From positions 1 through 64,000 of the forward strand of contig CANQVZ010000008.1 of NCBI GenBank assembly GCA_947627425.1: a stretch of DNA of 64,000 nucleotides. Reading direction: 5' to 3'. Source of the stretch: an uncultured Clostridia bacterium (GTDB lineage Bacteria > Bacillota > Clostridia > Lachnospirales > CAG-274). This document shows, piece after piece, positions 16,491 to 25,371 of this stretch (its first letter is position 1; each line of letters opens with the position of its first letter). A program made the translations under genes and the position numbers. The notes under the pieces are model-generated. The model saw only the letters and a program-made list of their open reading frames with translations, made no database searches and was not told where the DNA came from.

Positions 16491-17921
16491 TAGAAAAGCC
16501 CATTCAATTTTTACATGGTCATCATCAAGGACGATTTTGTCAATAAGCGTCGATATAATTTCTCGCCGATCCGCAGCGTCGGCAGATTTCCATACCGTAG
16601 CAAAATCATCCAAGAGCGCAGCAAAAGCGTCATCGCTATAGTCCCTTTTAGGACCAGGAGGCTCGATAGCAGCAAGCTGTTCTTCAAGGGCAACTTTATC
16701 CCGATGTAGCTTTCCTATACGCGCAGAAACAACTTCCATAGGCATACGCTCGTCCTGATATAAATCCATAAGTCGTCCGATTTGCTTATCCAAATTTTGA
16801 ATTTTTTTTGTAATAATACCAACTTCAGCAGGGACAGAGGCAGTCGTCTCGGCTTTTTTTACTTTTAAAAGTTTTTTATAATAAGACGAATCAAACAAGA
16901 GCCTTGAAACCTCGCCTTCAATAATAGAATCAAGATCAGCCATCCGCCAATTTTTGTTTTTGCATTTTTCGGTCGTCATCATACGCTTCACCGTCCCAGC
17001 CCTAGAATAGCAGGAATAATATTTATAAGTTTTATGATTATGCTTCACATGGTACCTTGCGCCGCATTTTCCGCACCAAACCAAGCCGGTGAGTAAATAC
17101 CTCGACACATAAGCGGAGTCCCCGAATACCTCTTGACGCTTCTTTAAAATGACAGCAACGCGGTCAAAGGAATCCTTGTCTATAATAGCAGGGTGTGCGT
17201 TTTCTGTAACTACGCCGCCGAAGCGCACAGTGCCAAGATAAATATCGGAAGTAAGAATACGACGCACAGACATACGCCCTGACTTTTGAGACCAAGATCC
17301 GTAGCGATTTGTATACCCCTCGGAGCGTAGCCGTTCCGCAATTTTTTCAGGAGAGAATCCGTCAATATACCACTCATAGATTTTACGCACCTGTGCAGCT
17401 TCATACTCGTTTATAACAAGCCGACCGTCAACATAGTTATAGCCAATAGGCGCATAACAACCGCCGTGATACATACCCTCCTTCGCCCTTTCAAGACGAC
17501 CCATAAAGGTGCGCTCCTTGATTTGCTCGCGTTCAAGCTGGGCAAAAACAGAAAGAATACCAATCATAGCCCTTCCAAAAGGCGTAGAGGTATCAAAGGA
17601 CTCGGACATAGATATAAAATCGACATTGTGAGGCAAAAATACATCCTCAAACAAATACAGAGTATCGCGTTGAGAACGAGACAAACGGTCAAGTTTCCAG
17701 ACGATAATGAGGTCAAAGCTTTCTATATCCGATATAAGTTTTTGTATACCGGGGCGATCCAAATTTGAACCCGAATAACCCCCGTCAATATAACATTCCG
17801 CAGGGAGCCAATCATGTGCCTTGCAAAAAGCAAAAAGCCGTTCCTTTTGCGCCCCGATAGAATATCCCTCTTGCGCCTGTTCAAGAGTAGACACTCGGAT
17901 ATATAATGCTACGCGTTTCAT
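16488..17921 (-). CDS. large serine recombinase (phage integrase)
   Basis: The 477-aa protein has an N-terminal resolvase domain with catalytic serine in YIRVSTLEQ (S11), then GYSIGAQKERL, YIDGGYSGSNLDRPGIQKLI and KLDRLSRSQRDT. The recombinase domain follows (GGCYAPIGYNYVDGRL), then a zinc ribbon (CGKCGARY ... CYSRAG ... KCKNKNW) and a C-terminal coiled coil (residues about 370-420). It catalyses integration, and excision with a directionality factor, by double-strand cleavage with a covalent serine link. It is transcribed away from the repressor and toward attL. Its start overlaps the stop of the 225-aa gene by 4 bp, so both are co-translated. Confidence 0.95.
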   Translation of the reverse strand: MKRVALYIRVSTLEQAQEGYSIGAQKERLFAFCKAHDWLPAECYIDGGYSGSNLDRPGIQKLISDIESFDLIIVWKLDRLSRSQRDTLYLFEDVFLPHNVDFISMSESFDTSTPFGRAMIGILSVFAQLEREQIKERTFMGRLERAKEGMYHGGCYAPIGYNYVDGRLVINEYEAAQVRKIYEWYIDGFSPEKIAERLRSEGYTNRYGSWSQKSGRMSVRRILTSDIYLGTVRFGGVVTENAHPAIIDKDSFDRVAVILKKRQEVFGDSAYVSRYLLTGLVWCGKCGARYHVKHNHKTYKYYSCYSRAGTVKRMMTTEKCKNKNWRMADLDSIIEGEVSRLLFDSSYYKKLLKVKKAETTASVPAEVGIITKKIQNLDKQIGRLMDLYQDERMPMEVVSARIGKLHRDKVALEEQLAAIEPPGPKRDYSDDAFAALLDDFATVWKSADAADRREIISTLIDKIVLDDDHVKIEWAFL

Positions 17922-18595
17922 GACAACACCCCGTCAACAACATAAAGCCTGTTTGCGTTTTTTTCGGGTTCCCTTTTAATTTGATGCGAAAATCGGCAGA
18001 ACCATACGAGCGCATCGTGGTCGACCGAAGCAAGCGCAGGGACTTTATAAATTTTATTTTGAAATGTCCCTGGATTTTTTGAGATATAAGCAATGGCAGC
18101 TTCGGCGGCAGATCGGCGCAAAGTAATGGAGGTTAACTCAGTTTCCCCAGTTTCGGCAACCCAACAGCCGTCAGAAGAATTATTTTTGTATTCCATATGA
18201 CCATAAGCCCCGCAAGAAATACAAAGTTGTACCGTCGCCTCAGCTTCGCTCCACTCCCCGAAGCGCATAAGCAACTCGGGCATATAATCACGCACCGACA
18301 CAACGGGAGGAAGCTCTCCGTCCTGTTTAAAACAACGAGAGACAAAAGCCGGTAACTCAGGAAGTAAAAAACGACATAGACGCAATTTGTTTTCGTCCCC
18401 TTTTATGGTAAGGATTTCACGGGAAACAGTAAGAAAATCATATAACGGATCGTCAGTAGCTTCTGAATGAGCTACCTCGTTTGATACAGATAATTCTACA
18501 TGGTTGTTGTTGAATATAAGCCTACAAGCTCCATCTGCAATAGCAGATACTTTAGAAAATAAATATTGTTTACGCCCCACAGGCAGCACCTCCAA
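17918..18595 (-). CDS. 225-aa protein coupled to the recombinase, unknown
   Basis: Soluble protein with no family recognised. It has a His/Cys-containing central part (CISCGAYGHMEYKNNSSDGC) and ends in a basic region (HQIKREPEKNANRLYVVDGV). The 4-bp overlap with the recombinase start and 26-bp overlap with the 82-aa gene show a tight operon: repressor, 82 aa, 225 aa, recombinase. Candidate roles are recombination directionality factor or lysogeny control; neither is demonstrated by motifs. Confidence 0.72.
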   Translation of the reverse strand: MEVLPVGRKQYLFSKVSAIADGACRLIFNNNHVELSVSNEVAHSEATDDPLYDFLTVSREILTIKGDENKLRLCRFLLPELPAFVSRCFKQDGELPPVVSVRDYMPELLMRFGEWSEAEATVQLCISCGAYGHMEYKNNSSDGCWVAETGETELTSITLRRSAAEAAIAYISKNPGTFQNKIYKVPALASVDHDALVWFCRFSHQIKREPEKNANRLYVVDGVLS

Positions 18596-18818
18596 AAGGA
18601 ACTACCGAAACAGAAATAAAAGCTCCAAGCCCATCGGCAGCAGGAGACAACGACACCGATACAGAGCCGCCAATATAATCTGCAGCCACATGATAAGGAG
18701 ATACCTCCGACACTCCATTAAATCCATTAGAACGCAAAGAGGATACAACTAAAGGCAACCAATCACCACAAGAACCACAAACCAAAATGGAGCGCGTAAC
18801 AGGTTCATTTTTATTCAT
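18570..18818 (-). CDS. 82-aa lysogeny-block protein, unknown
   Basis: The start ATG at 18,818 (MNKNEPVTRSILVCGSCGDW) is preceded by AAGGGGGC and lies inside the last codons of the repressor gene. A longer frame to 18,866 lacks an RBS. A CGSC pair near the N-terminus may bind metal; the rest is small and hydrophobic (GGSVSVSLSPAADGLGAFIS). No membrane helix is certain. It has no recognised family. Confidence 0.65.
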   Translation of the reverse strand: MNKNEPVTRSILVCGSCGDWLPLVVSSLRSNGFNGVSEVSPYHVAADYIGGSVSVSLSPAADGLGAFISVSVVPFGGAACGA

Positions 18819-19236
18819 ATGTAGTAGCCCCCTTTTTGCGGTTTTCGTCGGCAATTTTAAAAGCAAAATCCAACAATTTTATACGATCGCGTATTTCAAG
18901 AGCTTCATATACACGAACAAGCTCCGCACACTCGTCAGACAAAATACGCTCCCCACCATTTACAACATAAACTGTTCCTGAATTCGGTCCTAAATTGCCA
19001 GAGAGCGACCCGTTGTTGACAAAAGAGGATCGGTTTTTCTCTTCACCGGTTAATAGCCATTCAACAGATACGCCAAAAAAATCAGCAATTTTGCAAATCA
19101 ATTCAGCAGGAGGATCGGAACCCCGTGTACGCCAAGAACTAATGTTCCTTGAATTCGTACCAATAGCAGAAGCAAAATCCTTTTGCGATATATGCCGTTC
19201 CTCGAGAATACTAAAAAGCCGCTCGTTTATAGACAT
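18811..19236 (-). CDS. XRE-family (C1-type) phage repressor
   Basis: The real start is ATG 19,236 after GGGGGTGA; the longer frame upstream covers the promoter region. The 141-aa protein has an HTH at residues about 5-65: INERLFSILEERHISQKDFA, SAIGTNSRNISSWRTRGSDP, ELICKIADFFGVSVEWLLTG. The C-terminal half (YEALEIRDRIKLLDFAFKIA) is probably an oligomerisation helix pair. It faces the early operon across a control region with an operator palindrome, so it is the likely master repressor of lysogeny. There is no peptidase domain, so induction would not occur by LexA-type self-cleavage. Confidence 0.88.
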   Translation of the reverse strand: MSINERLFSILEERHISQKDFASAIGTNSRNISSWRTRGSDPPAELICKIADFFGVSVEWLLTGEEKNRSSFVNNGSLSGNLGPNSGTVYVVNGGERILSDECAELVRVYEALEIRDRIKLLDFAFKIADENRKKGATTYE

Positions 19237-19293
19237 AGACTCACCCCCATAAGCATATAAAGAAAATATTTTCTTAAAAAAGAACAAATTTAC

Positions 19294-19322
19294 TTGACAA
19301 AGAAAAAATGCACTGCTATACT
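19294..19322 (+). promoter_or_regulatory. early (lytic) promoter, sigma-70/SigA consensus
   Basis: TTGACA (19,294-19,299), 17-bp spacer, TATACT (19,317-19,322). This is a near-perfect housekeeping promoter pointing into the early operon. The -10 overlaps a half copy of the operator (ATACTGTAA, 19,318-19,326), which fits repression by the XRE protein. Confidence 0.85.
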
Positions 19323-19378
19323 GTAAGTGTACCCAGACAAAAAAGCAAAAATAGGGTTCAAATTTAAGTACAGCACAA

Positions 19379-19402
19379 TTACAGTATAGCACAATACTGT
19401 AA
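19379..19402. promoter_or_regulatory. operator palindrome for the repressor
   Basis: A perfect inverted repeat, TTACAGTAT - AGCACA - ATACTGTAA, lies 57 bp downstream of the -10 box and before the first early gene. The right half recurs at 19,318-19,326 on the -10. Two sites sharing a 9-bp half match the usual arrangement of a C1-type operator pair. Binding by the 18,811-19,236 product is inferred. Confidence 0.78.
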
Positions 19403-19438
19403 CAAAAACAAGCTAATTTGCAGAAAGGAGGTGCAAAT

Positions 19439-19651
19439 ATGGCAATTATGAAAAGAGCAACGAGCAGAAACGGAGACTTTCACTCCTTCAGCTCGCGTGT
19501 ACCCACAGACATTTACAACGAATTAAGCGAGTGGGCATACAAAAACAAAATGACATTCTCAGCGGCTATAGGCGTACTAATCGAAAAATCCCTTCAAGCG
19601 GAAAAAACAGGAATATATACGCCATACGCAGACCCTTGTGCCACTAATTAA
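19439..19651 (+). CDS. 70-aa ribbon-helix-helix-type regulator
   Basis: Start ATG 19,439 follows AAAGGAGGTG. After a short basic N-terminus the sequence reads FSSRVPTDIYNELSEWAYKN then KMTFSAAIGVLIEKSL, the beta-strand plus two helices of Arc/MetJ-type ribbon-helix-helix proteins. As the first gene under the early promoter it may act as an antirepressor or Cro-like regulator. No cognate toxin neighbour is present, so an antitoxin role is unlikely. Confidence 0.7.
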   Translation: MAIMKRATSRNGDFHSFSSRVPTDIYNELSEWAYKNKMTFSAAIGVLIEKSLQAEKTGIYTPYADPCATN

Positions 19652-19679
19652 ATTATAAACCGAAAGCGAGGTGGAAGCA

Positions 19680-20126
19680 ATGAGGGAAAAAAGCGAGAAT
19701 TTATACAAAGCGAGCAGAACAACCGCAGGTCTGACGCAGGAACAAGCGGCTGCGCTTCTGGCAATAGCTCCAAGGACGCTTTCAGACTATGAGAACGGAC
19801 ACACAAGAGTGCCTGACGACATAGTAGCAGCCATGAGCGACTACTACAAAGCACCACTACTGGCAATACAACACTTACAGCAAACAAGCGTGTTAGGGAA
19901 ATACCTGCCGGCAATAATAGCTCCACAGACAAACGGAGACTTGACGGCTCAGCTTTCCATAGCCGAATGGAGGCTTAAACAAGTAGTAGATGACATTTTG
20001 CGAATAATGGAGAACGGAACCGTAGATGAAGCGGAAAAGCCCGGATTTAAACAGGCTATAGAATATTTAAGGCAAATAAACAGCAAATTGCTGTCAGCCG
20101 CCGTATTTGCGGAGGGGATAGAGTGA
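19680..20126 (+). CDS. XRE-family early regulator
   Basis: A 148-aa protein starting at ATG 19,680 after GAGGTGG; the GTG nine bases upstream lies inside the RBS. The N-terminal HTH is clear: ENLYKASRTTAGLTQEQAAA, LLAIAPRTLSDYENGHTRVP, DDIVAAMSDYY. The C-terminal half (IAEWRLKQVVDDILRIMENG) is helical. Probable Cro-like or early gene regulator. Overlaps the next start by 4 bp (GTGA). Confidence 0.82.
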   Translation: MREKSENLYKASRTTAGLTQEQAAALLAIAPRTLSDYENGHTRVPDDIVAAMSDYYKAPLLAIQHLQQTSVLGKYLPAIIAPQTNGDLTAQLSIAEWRLKQVVDDILRIMENGTVDEAEKPGFKQAIEYLRQINSKLLSAAVFAEGIE

Positions 20127-20383
20127 ATAAAGACAAAATAAAAATACCATATAACGCAGCTGGGCAAAGAGCATTTGATGTGTTCTACAAGGTAGCAGCC
20201 AAGCTTTATATGGCAGCTCAAGATGCAACAAGCGAATATGTAGCGAGAGAATATCCCGAAAGCGAAACAATAGCGGAAAAATACGCAAAAGGAAAGTATA
20301 AAAGAACAATAGCAACGCCCGAAGGGAATAAGCTAATATGCTACGACTTTGAAACAAAAGAAGTAGCACAAATGAGGACATAA
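20123..20383 (+). CDS. 86-aa early phage protein, unknown
   Basis: GTG start overlapping the previous stop (GTGA), hence translational coupling to the XRE regulator. The protein is basic and helical (GQRAFDVFYKVAAKLYMAAQ, YAKGKYKRTIATPEG). No family is recognised. It ends before a 160-bp spacer with a hairpin. Confidence 0.68.
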   Translation: MNKDKIKIPYNAAGQRAFDVFYKVAAKLYMAAQDATSEYVAREYPESETIAEKYAKGKYKRTIATPEGNKLICYDFETKEVAQMRT

Positions 20384-20386
20384 AAA

Positions 20387-20409
20387 GACAGGCTGCAGAA
20401 CAGCCCGTC
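20387..20409 (+). other. hairpin in early-operon spacer
   Basis: GACAGGCTG and CAGCCCGTC form a 9-pair stem with one mismatch around loop CAGAA. No U-run follows, so it is not a normal intrinsic terminator; it may be an RNA processing or protein-binding element, or protect the downstream message. The remaining spacer to 20,546 is AT-rich and holds no gene I can support. Confidence 0.45.
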
Positions 20410-20546
20410 TCAACCGAAAGCGAACAAAGCGATGAACAACGCTCTGACGCAATAATATTATATCATATAGAAATATTAAAGTCAATATATAAGGCTTGAA
20501 TTTGCCGAGAGCGGAAAATAACGATTAATTGAAAGGAGAACAAAGT

Positions 20547-21530
20547 ATGGACGCAACAACGATGGTTCAGCTTAACAAGTATCCACCGGATAAGTACAAT
20601 GTACTTATACCAGTAACAAGCATGCAGGTCATGAGCAATCTGCAGAAGGTAGTTGTAAACGAAGTAAAACTTAACCCGGACACCGAAAAAGGTAATGATG
20701 TATACCTTGACAAACAAACCGGGAAGCTGGCAATAACAGCAGTTGGAGGCACGAAACTGGCAGCAGCAGCAAATATAAGCATAGTATATAACGAAAGCGA
20801 GCAACCCGATGTCTGCAAGCGCTGTGTACAAATGGCGAAAGCGACAAACAAAGCGCAGAGCTGCGGAACATGCCCTCACGCCTACGATGTTAAACATACA
20901 GTTACAGTAAGGGTCCCGGAGCCGAGCGGTGGCTTTAGGCTTATAACAAAAAGCAAAGAGATTGATTGCTCACTGGAAAAGCAGACAATGAAGGAAGCAC
21001 AATACAAAAAATTCCTTCCGCACAGAACGAGCATTGCAGAGACTAAAGCATATATGCGTTGTCTAAGAGCTGCGCTGGGATTGGCGCAGGGATATACAAA
21101 AGCAGAAATCGAAAAACCTTTTGTAATAGCGCATATAGTACCAAACCTTGACGCACCCGACATAAGGCAGGCTTTAATAAGCAATTCCCTTAAGGATATG
21201 GGCATGCTGTTTGAGATACCAACAAAACAAACGGCAACAGTCCCGCAGCTTCAGATGAACGAATTTTACGAGGACAGCGAGGATAACTACACAGAAGGCG
21301 AATATCAGGAGGCAAATCAAGAGGCAGATCAGACACAAGATTTTGAAGAACCTCTTCCCTGGGATATACCAGCTCAAGAAGTAATCACTTGCGCCGATTG
21401 CGGAAAAGAAATAATAGAAACGGCAGGCAAAAACGGAAGCGTGTGGACGCCACAACGCATAAGCGAATATTCTAATAAAAGGTTCGGACGCTGCCTTTGC
21501 CCCGATTGCCAAAAGAGAGCAAAAGCATAA
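20547..21530 (+). CDS. 327-aa zinc-finger protein upstream of SbcDC, probable recombination function
   Basis: Start ATG 20,547 with GAAAGGAG upstream. A cysteine cluster lies mid-protein (CKRCVQMAKATNKAQSCGTC) and a second zinc ribbon at the C-terminus (CADCGKEII ... CLCPDCQKRA). The region TSIAETKAYMRCLRAALGLA resembles segments of phage single-strand-annealing or ssDNA-handling proteins, but I cannot assign a family. The acidic linker (EFYEDSEDNYTEGEYQEANQ) and the adjacent SbcDC fusion (12 bp gap) support a role in DNA recombination or replication. Function is inferred from context. Confidence 0.6.
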   Translation: MDATTMVQLNKYPPDKYNVLIPVTSMQVMSNLQKVVVNEVKLNPDTEKGNDVYLDKQTGKLAITAVGGTKLAAAANISIVYNESEQPDVCKRCVQMAKATNKAQSCGTCPHAYDVKHTVTVRVPEPSGGFRLITKSKEIDCSLEKQTMKEAQYKKFLPHRTSIAETKAYMRCLRAALGLAQGYTKAEIEKPFVIAHIVPNLDAPDIRQALISNSLKDMGMLFEIPTKQTATVPQLQMNEFYEDSEDNYTEGEYQEANQEADQTQDFEEPLPWDIPAQEVITCADCGKEIIETAGKNGSVWTPQRISEYSNKRFGRCLCPDCQKRAKA

Positions 21531-21542
21531 GGAGGCGGAGCA

Positions 21543-24500
21543 ATGAAGATATTACATTGTGCAGATTTACACTTAGGAGATTTGACGGGTCCCATTAAAG
21601 ACGGCAAAAACGCACGGCGAGCAGATACGCTCAGGTGTATGGATACGATCGTAAAATCAGCAGAAGAAAAAAAACCCGATATATCGATAATAGCGGGCGA
21701 TTTGTTTAACAGATCAAGAGTGTGGGCGGACACAGCGCTTGACGATATATCCGCCGCCATAACGGAATTTATAAAGCCCTTGTGCATGACAAGTGGATAT
21801 GTGGTGCTTCTTTTCGGCACCCAGAACCACGACAACCCAAAAGCGTTTGAAACGCTAAGACACCTGACACAAGGTATAAATAACCTTAAAATTTATACAA
21901 CGCCAAAATGCGACACGATCCCGACGAAGGACGGAGTCGTACAGTTATTGGCTATGCCCGGATTTGATAAGGGTAGGCTCAGAGCATTTATGCCTAACGC
22001 AGACGCAGAGACGGAAAACAAGAATGCAACAGCTCTTGTAAACGAGATAATAGCAGGACTGGCAGCCGAAACTTGCGCAAACGAAACGGCAGCCAGAATA
22101 CTGGTGGCGCATTATACAGTAGCAGGCGCAGAAGGAGAAAACGGTCAGAGCTTCCTCGCAGGGCAGGATGTAGTTATATTGCCACAAACAATAGACATGG
22201 CAGGAGTAACGCTGGGCTGTTTCGGACACATACATAAGCCGCAGAGGTTGACAAGCAAGACGCCTGCATACTACAGCGGCAGCCCCAACGAGCTGACCTT
22301 TAACGACGAGGGCATAGAGCACGGCTTCTATTACCACACGATAGAGGGCGGAGAGGTTATCAAAAGCGAATTTATGCCGACGCCTTCGAGAAAACACCAT
22401 ACAGTACACCTTACAAGGGATATGGTAACGGAGTTTATAACGACGGGAGACATAACAGCGACGGACGCAGAAGCATACGACGCTATAGTAAGAGTTTACT
22501 ATGACTGCACCGCAGAGCAAGACAAACAGCTCAACAGAGCAGCCCTGCAGAACTGGCTCCTTGATAAAAAGAATTACGGAGCGTTCTATGTTGCCGATTT
22601 TGTACGGAAGGAGGCAGACTACGAAGCAACCCTGACGGAAGCAGCTACAGAGGAATCGCCAACAGCAGCCCTGCACAGATACCTGAATAAGATAGTAGAG
22701 ACCAGCGACAACATGACCGAGGCTGATATGTCGAGGATTGAAGAACTGGCAACACCGATAATCAGGCAGGCAGACGATGGCAGAGAAACAGACAAACGAG
22801 TCGGCGCTTTTATACCGCAAAAAATTGTTATAGATAATTACCGCAGCTATTCACACGCCGAATTTGACTTTAAAGATATCCGAATGGCAATGGTCAATGG
22901 ACAAAATGGTGTCGGCAAAAGCAGTCTTTTTATGGACGCAATAGCTGATTGCCTATATGAGACCAGCAGAGACGGAGCAATAGGCGAATGGCTAAGAGTC
23001 GGAGAAAAGAAAGGCTCAATAATTTTTGAATTTGAGATGGGCGGAATCAGCTACAGAGTATCAAGAACCCGAACAGCAAGCGGCAAAGGAACGCTGGCAC
23101 TGGCAAGGTTCGACCCCGACACAGGAGAGTGGGTAAACGAAAGCGATACCACCATGAGGCTTACGCAGGACAAAATAATAAAGGTCATAGGTATGGACTG
23201 CCAGACATTCTGCTCCATAGCCCTAATAAGACAGGACGCATACGGACTGTTCCTTGACGCAGACAGCGACCGCAGAATGGAAGTACTTTCTACCTTGCTC
23301 GATTTAGGATTGTATAGCAGAGCAGAAGAAATAGCAAAGGCACTGGCAACGGATCAGCGCAGAGCAATAGCACAGATCAACGACCGCATGAATATATTGC
23401 AGGAACAAATCGACAAAGGAGCGGATATACACAATGAAATGGAGCGTAATCAAGTGCTCGCAGAGGCAAATATAAGTAAAAAAGCCGTAGCAAATGAACA
23501 AATAAAAGCTACGGAAAAAGAAGAAGCACTCAGACAGGAACTTATATCACAGGCTGAAAAGAAGGAGCAAGAAATCCTCGAGCTTGAAAAACAGATAAAC
23601 GAAAAGTCTGCAGAGCTTATAAAACAGGAAAAAGAAAGAGATGCCGCATCTGAAATGTCAGCAATGCTCCCTTCAGCAACAAAAGCAGTAGCAGACCTTG
23701 AACGAGCAAGAAAAGACCTTGAAGCCCTGGCTCCTAACGAAACCAGACTTGCCGATTTAATCAAAGAAAAAATAAAGGCAGATAACCTGATCCTAAACTA
23801 CAGGAAAAATATACTCGATATCCGAAGAAACATAGAAGAAACAAAAAAAATTCTCAAAGATAAAGAGGAAATAGAAGCAGCAGTAGCAACAATCGATGCC
23901 GTCAGAGAGTCAAGAGAAAAGCTTATGCCCCTGCAAACGGAATATAACGAGCTAACAGCCAAAATCAGAGACCTTAAGGCAAAAAGGGATAAAACAACTG
24001 CAGAATATAAGGCAGAAATAGAAACACTGCAAAATTCTATTTCAACAGCGCAAAGAAAAACAGATATGCTGACATCTAGCGGATGCCCTATTGCCAACAA
24101 AGCGACATGCGAATTTTTGAAAGATGCTCAAGCAGCGAAAATAGAGGTTCTCGAGCTGAATACAAAGCTTGGAAACAAAAAAGCTGAAGCAAGACAGGTA
24201 TATGACAAAGCAACTACCGAAATTGAAGCCATAGAAGCGACTGTGGCGCGAATTCCAAATCCAATCGAGGAATTAGACACACTCATACAAAAAGAGCGCA
24301 CAGCGGCGCCCATAGCAGCGCAGGCGGCAAGGTTGGCAGGAGCCGAAGCAAAAATGCAGCACCTAAAAAAGGACGAAGCCGATACCGAAAAAGCAATGGC
24401 TGAGATAAAGAGCGAAGTCGAGTCTACAACAAAAGAAATAAGGAGTCTAACATGGAGCGCAGAAAAGGCAAAAAATTTACGCTCGACCATAAAGGACTTA

Positions 24501-25355
24501 GAGCCTATAGCGGCGCTTAAACCGCAATGTGTAGGCGCAGAAGCCACCGTGAAGGCTTTAACTGTAACAGTTGACCTTTTGCACAAGGATATAACAAAAA
24601 CGCAGGAGAAAGCAACTCAGGCGCATATGGAGGCGGAAGAAATAAAAAGCCGCATACCAAGCGAGAGCTCAAACCTTGAAGCATTAAGAGATGAACTCAA
24701 AAAAATAGAATCCATGGACAGATATTACGCAGGTGTTATAGGAGGATTGGAAGCCCAGCTCAAAGCAATAGAACAACAAAAAGAGCAGTGGGAGGTATAC
24801 AGAGACGAAAAGGCAGAAGTAGCGAGAAAACTGCGTGACTACGAGATACTAGCCGGAGCTTTCGGTCTCGATGGAATCCAATATAACATAATACGCAACA
24901 CCGTCCCTGAAATACAGGAAAAAGCAAATTCTATATTAGCCGCTATGACAGGCGGAAGAATGGCGGTTGATTTTAAGACAGAAAGGGAGTTAAAAAACAA
25001 AAAAATGGTCAATAGCCTAGATGTATGGATTAACAGCATAACGGGCGGAAGCAGACCTTATAACAGCCACAGCGGAGGCGAAAAGGTAAAAATAGCACTA
25101 GCAGTTACACTGGGACTGGCGGATGTAAAGGCTCATAGAGCAGGCGTGCAGCTCGGTATGCTTTGGATTGATGAACCGCCCTTCTTGGACGGAGACGGCA
25201 CCGAAGCATATGCGGATGCGTTAGTCAATATGGCAAATCGCAATCCACAAATGCGAATTTTGGCGATAAGCCACGATCCGCAGCTTAAGGCGAGATTTGC
25301 ACAGAATATAACAGTAACCGCAGGAGAAAACGGCAGCGAGGTAACAATGGACTGA
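21543..25355 (+). CDS. single-chain SbcD-SbcC (Mre11-Rad50) nuclease-ATPase fusion
   Basis: One 1270-aa frame without interruption. The N-terminal part (1-about 410) is a calcineurin-type phosphoesterase: HCADLHLGD (D8, H10), IIAGDLFNRS, FGTQNHDN, LVAHYTVAG and GCFGHIHKPQ. From about residue 425 an SbcC/Rad50 ATPase begins: IVIDNYRSYSHAEFDF, Walker A GQNGVGKSS (453-461). Two long coiled coils flank a hook-like turn with C848 and C856 (CPIANKATC, wider than the usual C-x2-C). The signature SGGEKVKIA (about 1177) and Walker B LGMLWIDEPP (D1210/E1211) follow. Such complexes process DNA ends and hairpins; phage T4 gp46/gp47 do this as two proteins. The fusion fixes 1:1 stoichiometry. RBS AAGGAGG. 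Confidence 0.93.
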   Translation: MKILHCADLHLGDLTGPIKDGKNARRADTLRCMDTIVKSAEEKKPDISIIAGDLFNRSRVWADTALDDISAAITEFIKPLCMTSGYVVLLFGTQNHDNPKAFETLRHLTQGINNLKIYTTPKCDTIPTKDGVVQLLAMPGFDKGRLRAFMPNADAETENKNATALVNEIIAGLAAETCANETAARILVAHYTVAGAEGENGQSFLAGQDVVILPQTIDMAGVTLGCFGHIHKPQRLTSKTPAYYSGSPNELTFNDEGIEHGFYYHTIEGGEVIKSEFMPTPSRKHHTVHLTRDMVTEFITTGDITATDAEAYDAIVRVYYDCTAEQDKQLNRAALQNWLLDKKNYGAFYVADFVRKEADYEATLTEAATEESPTAALHRYLNKIVETSDNMTEADMSRIEELATPIIRQADDGRETDKRVGAFIPQKIVIDNYRSYSHAEFDFKDIRMAMVNGQNGVGKSSLFMDAIADCLYETSRDGAIGEWLRVGEKKGSIIFEFEMGGISYRVSRTRTASGKGTLALARFDPDTGEWVNESDTTMRLTQDKIIKVIGMDCQTFCSIALIRQDAYGLFLDADSDRRMEVLSTLLDLGLYSRAEEIAKALATDQRRAIAQINDRMNILQEQIDKGADIHNEMERNQVLAEANISKKAVANEQIKATEKEEALRQELISQAEKKEQEILELEKQINEKSAELIKQEKERDAASEMSAMLPSATKAVADLERARKDLEALAPNETRLADLIKEKIKADNLILNYRKNILDIRRNIEETKKILKDKEEIEAAVATIDAVRESREKLMPLQTEYNELTAKIRDLKAKRDKTTAEYKAEIETLQNSISTAQRKTDMLTSSGCPIANKATCEFLKDAQAAKIEVLELNTKLGNKKAEARQVYDKATTEIEAIEATVARIPNPIEELDTLIQKERTAAPIAAQAARLAGAEAKMQHLKKDEADTEKAMAEIKSEVESTTKEIRSLTWSAEKAKNLRSTIKDLEPIAALKPQCVGAEATVKALTVTVDLLHKDITKTQEKATQAHMEAEEIKSRIPSESSNLEALRDELKKIESMDRYYAGVIGGLEAQLKAIEQQKEQWEVYRDEKAEVARKLRDYEILAGAFGLDGIQYNIIRNTVPEIQEKANSILAAMTGGRMAVDFKTERELKNKKMVNSLDVWINSITGGSRPYNSHSGGEKVKIALAVTLGLADVKAHRAGVQLGMLWIDEPPFLDGDGTEAYADALVNMANRNPQMRILAISHDPQLKARFAQNITVTAGENGSEVTMD

Positions 25356-25371
25356 GGACTGAGGTGGTAAT

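Noticed and set aside
19418-19651. Antitoxin of a toxin-antitoxin pair
   Set aside because: The ribbon-helix-helix protein has no toxin-like neighbour; the next gene is another DNA-binding regulator.
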